From Methylophilus sp. (GTDB lineage Bacteria > Pseudomonadota > Gammaproteobacteria > Burkholderiales > Methylophilaceae), in NCBI GenBank assembly GCA_027489475.1, contig JAIXZQ010000286.1, positions 1-5,263 on the forward strand: DNA of 5,263 bases. The letters run 5' to 3'. The first letter of the stretch is position 1; the number at the start of each line of letters is the position of its first letter. Below the pieces are notes generated by a model, which worked only from the letters and a program-made list of their open reading frames with translations, had not been told where the DNA came from and searched no databases. The translations under genes were made by a program, and so were the position numbers. This document shows, one piece after another, positions 1 to 4,727 of the stretch.

Positions 1-1997
1 AAGGCGTGCTGTGTGGGAGTTTCTACCCCTTCGGCCACCACTTTCAAGCCTAGCTTATGTGCCATCACAATCAAGGCCTCACATAAATGATAACTTTGAT
101 TGTCTTTTTGCATCTCATGCACAAAGGCTTTATCGATTTTGAGGTAATCGATATCGAATTTATTCAAATACGCCAACGACGAGTAGCCGGTACCAAAATC
201 GTCAATCGCGACCTGTATGCCGGCTGCCGCAAAATTCAGCAATGCCCGTTGTGTGGATTCCAGCTGATTCATCATGGTCGATTCGGTGATTTCGACGATC
301 ACGCGTTCTCCAGATAGCCCCAATTCGCGTAAAAAGGCATACCAGTCTTGTGATTCTTCATGGCTAAAATTGAACTGTACTGGCGATTTGTTGATGCTGA
401 TTTGCAAGGGTTGACCACTGGCTTGCTCCCAAGACAAGAGCTGACGCACCGCGGTCTTAAATACCCAATCGCCCAGGAGATGAATGATGCCAGTTTCTTC
501 GGCAATCGGGATAAATTCCATGGGGGACAACAGCCCCAGACTGGGATGGTTCCAGCGCACCAACGCCTCGGCTTTGACGATGCGGCTGCTTTGCATGTCG
601 ACGATGGGCTGATACAGCAGAAAAAACTCCTGATTTTGCATCGCAAAGCGTAAGTCCACCGCCAACTGGTGGTGCTTGTCCAGCGAGGTCTGCATGGCCG
701 GAATAAAATATTTACTTTGATTACGCCCTTTGCGCTTGGCCTCATACATGGCTTGGTCGGCGTGCTTAATCAGCTCTTGCTCGTTTTCACCATCCATAGG
801 AAACACCGCAATCCCAATACTGGCCGAGACATAAACAATCTCACCGCTATATAAGGTAAAGGGTTCTTGCAATGACTGTAAAACCTTTTGGCTCAGTTGG
901 TCGATGTCGCGGCGTTGATTCAACGACGGCATCAGCGCGACAAACTCGTCACCGCCAAAGCGGGCCAGCATGTCCGACTGGCGGAAACACTCGCGGATAC
1001 GCGCGCTCACCAGTTGCAACAACTCATCGCCCACATTGTGGCCCAAAGAATCATTAATCTCTTTGAACTGGTCGAGGTCGATAAACATAATGGTCAGGCC
1101 ATGCATTTCGCGGCTGGCTTTATCCACTTCAATCTTTATCGCATCCATCAACAAGCGGCGATTAGGCAGATTGGTCAGGGTGTCGTAATTGGCCTGCCGC
1201 CAGATCATTTTTTCGGCATGCAATTTTTCGGTAATATCGCGGCCTATATTTGATGCACCGATGATTTGGCCGGTGACGTTGTAGATGGGAGATACCGTGA
1301 CTGATAAATGAATTTGGCGGCCGGATTTATGCAGTCGTATGGTCTGAAAATGGTCGACCTTTTCCCCCGCGCGCAGCTTGCTCAGAATATGCGTTTCTTC
1401 GTCAGCGCGGTCTGGCGGGAAAATCTTTAGCAATGGCTGACCAACCATCTCATCCGCCGTGTAGCCAAAAATCCGCTCTGCCCCTTTGTTCCAACTGGTG
1501 ACAGTGCCATCTAGGGTTTTACTGACAATGGCATCATCACTGGACTCCACGATGGCCGCCAGATATTGCTTGTATTTGCTCAACTCCTGCTGCGCGGATT
1601 GGCCAGACATCAAGGCCTCTGCCTGTTCTAGCAAATAGGCAAAGCCTTGCACTTGGCACCGACTATCAAGCAAGGCCTGCACAGAGACCCAGACTGTCAG
1701 TTCGGTCAGGCTGGGCGTGACACATGCGGTCTTACCGCGTAACAGTGTGTCTGTCGATGGCGGGGTCGTCAATAATTCGCTGGCGGGCGTCAGTGCGGGT
1801 AAAAATTCAGCAATGGCATGCCCTTCTAAGGCGCCCATGCTGGTGATGTCGCCATGACTCAACAAGGTGATGGCCGCCTGATTGCAAAACACCAACAGCC
1901 CTTGCAGGTCGGTAATCAGCACAGGTTGATTCACTTTGTCTAACAGGCCGGAAAACACCGCTGCTTCTAGGCCAGCAACAGGCTTTATAGACGACAT
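1..1997 (-). CDS. PAS-PAS-GGDEF-EAL cyclic-di-GMP protein (C-terminus cut by window edge)
   Basis: Predicted bifunctional c-di-GMP enzyme: GGDEF domains make c-di-GMP from two GTP, EAL domains hydrolyse it to pGpG. The frame is open for 665 codons from ATG 1997 to the left edge. An N-terminal PAS-like segment lies at about residues 10-115 and a clear PAS with its PAC tail at about 143-258 (SSDDAIVSKTLDGTVTSWN, then GYTADEMVGQ). The GGDEF domain (about 265-430) has FIDLDQFKEIND, RFGGDEF at 346-352 and an inhibitory RxxD site (R339-D342) exactly five residues before GGDEF. The EAL domain (from about 445) keeps E477 of EAL, N536 (NKSPVQF), the EITES glutamate, D599-D600 (DDFGTGYSS), K620 (KIDK) and E656 (EGVE). 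Both active sites therefore look intact. Roughly 30-50 residues are missing. No transmembrane segment was seen, so it is probably cytosolic and senses through its PAS domains. The start is supported by AGGGGG just upstream. Its position by flhDC suggests a role in the swimming/sessile choice (inference). Confidence 0.95.
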   Translation of the reverse strand, partial: MSSIKPVAGLEAAVFSGLLDKVNQPVLITDLQGLLVFCNQAAITLLSHGDITSMGALEGHAIAEFLPALTPASELLTTPPSTDTLLRGKTACVTPSLTELTVWVSVQALLDSRCQVQGFAYLLEQAEALMSGQSAQQELSKYKQYLAAIVESSDDAIVSKTLDGTVTSWNKGAERIFGYTADEMVGQPLLKIFPPDRADEETHILSKLRAGEKVDHFQTIRLHKSGRQIHLSVTVSPIYNVTGQIIGASNIGRDITEKLHAEKMIWRQANYDTLTNLPNRRLLMDAIKIEVDKASREMHGLTIMFIDLDQFKEINDSLGHNVGDELLQLVSARIRECFRQSDMLARFGGDEFVALMPSLNQRRDIDQLSQKVLQSLQEPFTLYSGEIVYVSASIGIAVFPMDGENEQELIKHADQAMYEAKRKGRNQSKYFIPAMQTSLDKHHQLAVDLRFAMQNQEFFLLYQPIVDMQSSRIVKAEALVRWNHPSLGLLSPMEFIPIAEETGIIHLLGDWVFKTAVRQLLSWEQASGQPLQISINKSPVQFNFSHEESQDWYAFLRELGLSGERVIVEITESTMMNQLESTQRALLNFAAAGIQVAIDDFGTGYSSLAYLNKFDIDYLKIDKAFVHEMQKDNQSYHLCEALIVMAHKLGLKVVAEGVETPTQHA

Positions 1998-2271
1998 ACA
2001 CCCCCCTATTTTCTCTATTTAAGCGTAGGCTCATGTCGCGTCATGCTGACAGTACGCGTTGCAGCCACACCTGAACACTGACTGAGAAAATCATTATGAT
2101 ATTAAAATAATGTAATAAAAGTTTACGCTGATGCACACCGATTGGGAACCGCAACAAAGTAAAGTTATTTTGCTTTGCTAAGGATAAAGATCAGCGCCCT
2201 TGATGGGCGAGATGGAGAAATATTCAAACGGGCTGCGTTCGAGGTAACGACGATACAGAGACTGGCATTAG
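1998..2271. other. AT-rich intergenic gap with no gene seen; presumed promoter region of the GGDEF/EAL gene
   Basis: The gap separates the stop of the methyltransferase gene from the start of the GGDEF/EAL gene, both on the minus strand. The stretch 2081-2125 is very AT-rich and holds the inverted repeat CATTAT-N9-ATAATG (2092-2097 and 2107-2112). Read on the minus strand, CATAAT (2093-2098) is a five-of-six match to a -10 box, but no good -35 box lies at the right spacing, so no promoter is called. A five-bp GC stem, CGCCC-TTGAT-GGGCG (2195-2209), lies 63 bp past the methyltransferase stop. It lacks a convincing T-run on the minus strand and is at best a weak terminator. The 274-bp gap suggests that the GGDEF/EAL gene has its own promoter. 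Confidence 0.5.
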
Positions 2272-3117
2272 TTAGCGATGATAGACGTATAAAGCAGGCG
2301 CGCCGGGGGCGGGAAACACGATGTGGTCAGCCGCTTTGTCTGGCACAGGAAACTCTGAGCTGATAAACAGGCTGCCCGGTTGCATCTCTTGACACACTTT
2401 TTGCCACACAGCTTGCATGACGGCGGGAGAAAGATAAGCAAACACCACGTCTTGCTGGCCAAAATCCAGCTGGCGATAATCGCCGAGTACAAAGTGCGCG
2501 CTGGTGCCAGAAAAAATACTACGCACCGCACTGACCGCCCATGGTAACGGGGCAATCTCAATGCCCATGACGCTGTCATGCACTCGTTGTTTGGCTAAAA
2601 ATAAACTGATGTCACCGAGACCACTGCCAATATCCAACACCCGTAAAGGCGTATCGTCGGCATGTTTTTCTAAAATACGGTGTAAGGCACGCCAGGTGGC
2701 GGGAAACGAAGGATAAAACGGCACACGGGTGGCATGCACAGACCAATACAAGGTCACACTGATGATAAAGCCTGCCAAATAGACAGAAGGCGGTAAGGCC
2801 ACCTGCTGCATCAGTAATACCAAAGGCGGAAAAACAGCATGTATCCAGCGCCACCAAATTGGCATGTTTGCCAGTTTGGCCCACACACTGACCACGATGA
2901 CATGGGGGAAACACCAGAACCATAAGCGGTCCAATGGGAGTCCCAGACTACGGAGCTCAAAGGCAAATACGCTATGGGTCGCACCCGCCACCAGGCCTGC
3001 GATCAACAGCACACTCACAGATTGGATCAGCAAGGCCTGACCCCAGAGGGATTGGGGCCAGCCGCGTACACTCCGCCAGGGAGACCACGCTGCTGACACC
3101 CGTTGCATAGAATGCAT
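2272..3117 (-). CDS. Membrane-anchored class I SAM-dependent methyltransferase
   Basis: A 281-residue protein with two parts. The N-terminal half carries three or four hydrophobic segments, at about residues 28-49, 62-84 and 92-128, so it is probably an inner-membrane protein. The C-terminal half is a Rossmann-type methyltransferase domain. It has glycine-rich motif I (VLDIGSGLGD, 160-169), an acidic post-I position (GIEIAP, E187), LGDYRQLDF (211-219), a motif IV-like DVVFAYLSPAVMQ (223-235) and PGSLFISSEFPVP (247-259). The substrate cannot be read from the sequence. The plan of a membrane segment followed by a seven-beta-strand domain resembles FAM173-type lysine methyltransferases, but this is only a resemblance. 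ATG 3117 is chosen because AAGGAG lies five bases upstream; the in-frame ATG at 3159 would lengthen it by 14 residues and has no such site. The gene follows flhC by 61 bp on the same strand, so it is probably co-transcribed with flhDC. Confidence 0.88.
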   Translation of the reverse strand: MHSMQRVSAAWSPWRSVRGWPQSLWGQALLIQSVSVLLIAGLVAGATHSVFAFELRSLGLPLDRLWFWCFPHVIVVSVWAKLANMPIWWRWIHAVFPPLVLLMQQVALPPSVYLAGFIISVTLYWSVHATRVPFYPSFPATWRALHRILEKHADDTPLRVLDIGSGLGDISLFLAKQRVHDSVMGIEIAPLPWAVSAVRSIFSGTSAHFVLGDYRQLDFGQQDVVFAYLSPAVMQAVWQKVCQEMQPGSLFISSEFPVPDKAADHIVFPAPGAPALYVYHR

Positions 3118-3122
3118 GTGCA

Positions 3123-3128
3123 CTCCTT
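3123..3128 (-). promoter_or_regulatory. Ribosome binding site fixing the methyltransferase start
   Basis: On the minus strand this reads AAGGAG, a full Shine-Dalgarno match, five bases before ATG 3117. It decides for 3117 over the longer in-frame start at 3159 and over the ATG at 3108, which would lie 14 bases away. Confidence 0.8.
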
Positions 3129-3178
3129 GATTGGTTATTCGGATCACTGACCCGCGCACATTTCAGTCAAGTTCAGGC

Positions 3179-3745
3179 TTAAGCCGACATTGACACCAGT
3201 TTGTAGCTCAACTCTTTTGCTTTTTTGGTTTTGCCAGCACGTGAAGGCACATGGCACAAGTTGCAGACATAGTTTTGGTTCAAATCGTAGCTGTTGACGA
3301 TATATTGACCACCACAGCAGTGACACACTTTCGTGGTCAGCATTTTGCTCTCAATAAAGCGCACCAAGGTCCAGGCACGGGTCAATGACAGCACCGGTTC
3401 TTCCTTTTGCTCAGCATCAGGGTTTTGAACCTGTTGCATATACAGGGTGTAGGCCTTGATGATGGCTTGGATGCCGTCTACGCCCGCGTAATCCACCATA
3501 AAGCGATAAATATTGTAGAAAATAGAAGAATGAATATTCGGCTGCCATGTTAAGAACCAATCGGTTGAGAATGGCAACATGCCTTTTGGAGGTGACACCC
3601 CTTTCATCTCTTTGTAGAGCTTGATTAAACGCTCACGAGATAAAGTGGTTTGTGATTCCAGCAGTTGCAGACGTGCACCCAGCTCAATCATTTGCATGGC
3701 CAGTTGAATTTGTTCTGCTTCGTTCACTACGCTTTTTTTCTGCAT
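3179..3745 (-). CDS. flhC: Flagellar transcriptional activator FlhC
   Basis: FlhC joins FlhD in the FlhD4C2 complex, the master activator of early (class II) flagellar operons, and supplies much of the DNA contact. The protein is 188 residues, close to the usual length of about 190. It carries family blocks such as IQLAMQMIELGARLQLLE (13-30), LSRERLIKLYKEMKG (35-49), PPKGMLPFSTDWFLTW (52-67) and LTRAWTLVRFIES (121-133). The zinc site is intact: C141-x2-C144 and C161-x2-C164, with the 17-residue spacing between pairs seen in the enterobacterial protein. An extra cysteine, C143, sits inside the first pair (CHCCGG). GAGGG lies about six bases before ATG 3745. The gene follows flhD by 50 bp and is probably translated from the same mRNA. 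The assignment rests on strong family resemblance. Confidence 0.97.
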   Translation of the reverse strand: MQKKSVVNEAEQIQLAMQMIELGARLQLLESQTTLSRERLIKLYKEMKGVSPPKGMLPFSTDWFLTWQPNIHSSIFYNIYRFMVDYAGVDGIQAIIKAYTLYMQQVQNPDAEQKEEPVLSLTRAWTLVRFIESKMLTTKVCHCCGGQYIVNSYDLNQNYVCNLCHVPSRAGKTKKAKELSYKLVSMSA

Positions 3746-3795
3746 GATATCCCTCTTTTCTGTTTCTTATCGCCGGTTTATTTGGCGCTACTGTG

Positions 3796-4116
3796 TTATA
3801 TGGTTGCGTCTGCAGCATGGGCAGACATCAGCACTGCGGTGTGCAAATGTGCTTGCGCTGGATCTTTAGCATAGCTGGTCAGCATGCCTAGAATCTCGCT
3901 GTCGTCAAAACGGAAGCGGGTCAACAACATATTGGTATTGCACAGTTTGAGCAGTTGCAAGTTAGTCAGATTTTCCAACAGGTCTGCAATCTCTTTGTTG
4001 ATGCCCAGACGGAAGATGGCAGTCGCCTTGTCCGCACGGATCAATTGTTGTGCCAGCATCAGATAGTTCAGGTTGGCATCTTTGATTTCAGCGAGTAAAT
4101 CGTTTTGCATGTTCAT
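3796..4116 (-). CDS. flhD: Flagellar transcriptional activator FlhD
   Basis: FlhD is the partner of FlhC in the flagellar master regulator. The 106-residue protein is slightly shorter than the enterobacterial one (about 116) because its C-terminal tail is trimmed. The family core is clear: NLNYLMLAQQLIRADKATA (15-33), FRLGIN (35-40) and TRFRFDDSE (66-74). The cysteine reported to form the interchain disulfide in E. coli FlhD (in LVCHFRF) aligns with Thr66 here. The only cysteine is C59, seven residues earlier, so that disulfide is missing or moved (comparison made from memory of the E. coli sequence). ATG 4116 is chosen with AGGGGA about nine bases upstream; the second ATG, two codons later, is less well placed. 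It is the first gene of the presumed flhD-flhC-methyltransferase operon and is preceded by a long regulatory region. Confidence 0.96.
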   Translation of the reverse strand: MNMQNDLLAEIKDANLNYLMLAQQLIRADKATAIFRLGINKEIADLLENLTNLQLLKLCNTNMLLTRFRFDDSEILGMLTSYAKDPAQAHLHTAVLMSAHAADATI

Positions 4117-4146
4117 GATTGTGTTCCCCTTTTTTGGTGGATTTAT

Positions 4147-4173
4147 AAGTACGCTTATGCGTTAGGCGTACTT
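4147..4173 (-). promoter_or_regulatory. Stem-loop in the flhD leader
   Basis: AAGTACGC (4147-4154) and GCGTACTT (4166-4173) form a perfect eight-bp inverted repeat. Three further pairs, including one G-T, extend it inward to a loop of about five bases. The same bases can instead form ATAAG-TACG-CTTAT (4145-4158) or ACGC-TTAT-GCGT (4151-4162), so alternative folds compete. The element ends about 30 bases upstream of the flhD start codon, so any transcript that begins further upstream would contain it. It could tune flhD translation or bind a dimeric regulator; the sequence does not say which. Confidence 0.55.
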
Positions 4174-4238
4174 TGCGCGCAATCATGGGTGCCAACAAGC
4201 AGGCTTTGTCGGTTTCTTTTGTAAGACAGACGAAAACG

Positions 4239-4275
4239 GCCATGTAGGCGTTTGTCCTACAAACACCTACATGGC
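4239..4275. repeat. 37-nt near-perfect palindrome with TGTAGG/CCTACA half-sites
   Basis: Arms 4239-4255 and 4259-4275 are complementary over 17 positions with a single mismatch (4249 with 4265), separated by the three bases CCT. Within it lie TGTAGG (4243-4248) and CCTACA (4256-4261), themselves an inverted pair seven bases apart. A second CCTACA (4266-4271) starts ten bases, about one helical turn, after the first. This suggests either a cooperative operator for a dimeric DNA-binding protein upstream of flhD or a very stable RNA hairpin in the leader. A mobile palindromic repeat cannot be excluded from one copy. Confidence 0.7.
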
Positions 4276-4282
4276 TAATGAC

Positions 4283-4302
4283 ACATTGATAAAAATCAAT
4301 GT
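4283..4302. promoter_or_regulatory. Perfect FNR/ANR-type box
   Basis: ACATTGATAAAAATCAATGT is an eight-bp perfect inverted repeat around AAAA. Its core, TTGAT-AAAA-ATCAA (4286-4299), matches the FNR consensus TTGAT-N4-ATCAA at every fixed position. FNR-family proteins (FNR, ANR, DNR, FixK) respond to oxygen loss or nitrogen oxides. The centre at 4292.5 is about 176 bp upstream of the flhD start codon and about 435 bp upstream of flhB, so flhDC is the likelier target. No good -10 box lies at the spacing expected for direct activation, so it may repress or act on an undetected start. Confidence 0.65.
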
Positions 4303-4343
4303 TTTATGGAATGATTTTAAAGTATCGAATTAAACTTTCAGTG

Positions 4344-4373
4344 ATTATCTTCGCAGGCAATTGCCCTTTCCAA
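4344..4373 (-). promoter_or_regulatory. Candidate sigma-70 promoter for flhDC
   Basis: On the minus strand TTGGAA (4368-4373), an 18-bp spacer and GATAAT (4344-4349) resemble a sigma-70 promoter with four and five of six matches. Transcription would begin near 4337 and give an flhD leader of about 220 nt, similar in length to the long leader of enterobacterial flhDC. The FNR box, the long palindrome and the leader hairpin would then all be transcribed. The region is AT-rich, so chance matches are likely. Confidence 0.3.
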
Positions 4374-4386
4374 TTCGTTTAACAGT

Positions 4387-4413
4387 TCAAGTTTTCTTGT
4401 GGTATTCCGATAA
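4387..4413 (+). promoter_or_regulatory. Sigma-28 (FliA) promoter facing flhB
   Basis: TCAAGTTT (4387-4394), an 11-bp spacer (4395-4405) and TCCGATAA (4406-4413) match the enterobacterial FliA consensus TAAAGTTT-N11-GCCGATAA at 14 of 16 positions with the exact spacer. Transcription would begin near 4420 and run toward flhB, whose start codon is about 308 bp further on. Sigma-28 normally serves late flagellar genes, so this would either add a late input to flhB or drive a separate short RNA. Confidence 0.65.
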
Positions 4414-4417
4414 AAAT

Positions 4418-4440
4418 GGGGTTTTTTCACAAAAAACCTT
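4418..4440. repeat. Inverted repeat at the predicted sigma-28 start site
   Basis: GGTTTTTT (4420-4427) and AAAAAACC (4431-4438) are perfect complements around CAC, and G-T pairs extend the stem on both sides. The element starts where sigma-28 transcription would begin, so an RNA from that promoter would have a hairpin at its 5' end. The stem is mostly A-T and chance is possible. Confidence 0.4.
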
Positions 4441-4512
4441 GTCCTGCGCGTTTATGACGCAAACCAAGTTATTCCGGTTAACGTCAGTGGCGGCTAAAAC
4501 TTTAGGGTGGTT

Positions 4513-4528
4513 TGCAAAATATTTTGCA
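4513..4528. repeat. Perfect 16-bp palindrome TGCAAAATATTTTGCA
   Basis: The sequence equals its own reverse complement over 16 bp with no spacer. That shape suits a homodimeric DNA-binding protein rather than an RNA hairpin. Two further TTGCA copies (4575-4579 and 4596-4600) lie within the next 75 bases. It sits about 200 bp upstream of flhB. I do not recognise the binding protein. The AAATA core is loosely reminiscent of FlhDC sites, but the match is not good enough to assign. Confidence 0.5.
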
Positions 4529-4612
4529 GAAATTTAATAAGTCATTGTTTTTGAATGTTTTTAATTTTTAAAATTTGCATCTCTTAACACTCAAGTTGCA
4601 CAAAGGGCGGGA

Positions 4613-4638
4613 AAGCGGTGCATAACACCGTTTATTCA
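4613..4638 (+). terminator. Terminator-like hairpin upstream of flhB
   Basis: AAGCGGTG (4613-4620) pairs with CACCGTTT (4626-4633) around CATAA, with one G-T pair and a GC-rich inner stem. On the plus strand TTTATT (4631-4636) overlaps the base of the stem and follows it. It could end transcription that started at the sigma-28 promoter at 4387-4413, giving an RNA of roughly 215 nt. The T-run is short and interrupted, so termination may be weak or absent. Confidence 0.35.
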
Positions 4639-4642
4639 GGCA

Positions 4643-4670
4643 TTAAAAACACCACGTACTGGCCAATAAT
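4643..4670 (+). promoter_or_regulatory. Candidate sigma-70 promoter for flhB
   Basis: TTAAAA (4643-4648), a 16-bp spacer and AATAAT (4665-4670) match the sigma-70 boxes at four and five of six positions. Transcription would begin near 4677, about 50 bases before the flhB start codon. A weak -35 box would suit a class II promoter that depends on FlhD4C2, but I could not pick out a clear FlhDC site upstream. Confidence 0.28.
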
Positions 4671-4709
4671 CACTCACATGAAGGACAACCTTGTGTTGTT
4701 GAGTGATTA
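4667..4709. repeat. Ten-bp inverted repeat just upstream of flhB
   Basis: TAATCACTCA (4667-4676) and TGAGTGATTA (4700-4709) are perfect complements around 23 bases. The loop contains smaller stems: AAGG-ACAA-CCTT (4681-4692) and the competing ACAAC with GTTGT (4685-4689 and 4695-4699). The right arm ends 18 bases before the flhB ATG. The left arm overlaps the candidate -10 box, so it could be an operator, or a leader structure if transcription starts upstream. Confidence 0.55.
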
Positions 4710-4727
4710 ACCGGGTGAGTAGACAAC

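Larger units (their letters stand above)
4117..4727. other. Divergent flhD/flhB control region (611 bp, no convincing gene)
   Basis: This stretch separates the divergent flhD and flhB genes and is visibly more AT-rich than the coding regions, especially 4301-4600. It is crowded with dyads: 4147-4173, 4239-4275, 4283-4302, 4418-4440, 4513-4528, 4613-4633 and 4667-4709. It also carries a near-consensus sigma-28 promoter facing flhB. The large number of separate inverted repeats is typical of a region that integrates several signals, as the flhDC promoter does in enterobacteria. Only very short open frames occur, such as a 27-codon frame at 4454-4537, which lacks a ribosome binding site. Confidence 0.85.

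Noticed and set aside
2117..2187. Two sigma-28-like elements on the plus strand: AAAAGTTT-N12-ACCGATTG (2117-2144) and TAAAGTTA-N12-AAGGATAA (2160-2187).
   Set aside because: Both have a 12-bp rather than 11-bp spacer and only five of eight -10 matches, and no plus-strand gene follows; they would read antisense into the methyltransferase gene.
3118..3159. A longer start for the methyltransferase at ATG 3159.
   Set aside because: The strong AAGGAG at 3123-3128 is correctly spaced for ATG 3117, and the 14 extra residues show nothing conserved.
3767..3774. A minus-strand GGCGATAA between flhD and flhC, resembling a sigma-28 -10 box.
   Set aside because: The octamer 11 bp upstream (CAGTAGCG) has almost no match to TAAAGTTT, so no promoter is supported.
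4512..4528. A sigma-54-like pair TTGCA ... TTGCA.
   Set aside because: The -24 element should read GG and here is TG, and the spacing is one base off the required GG-to-GC distance.
4454..4537. A 27-codon plus-strand frame after the sigma-28 promoter, beginning MTQTKLF and ending FAKYFAEI.
   Set aside because: There is no Shine-Dalgarno sequence before the ATG, the frame is very short, and its 3' half is the 16-bp palindrome. Conservation across relatives would be needed to revive it.
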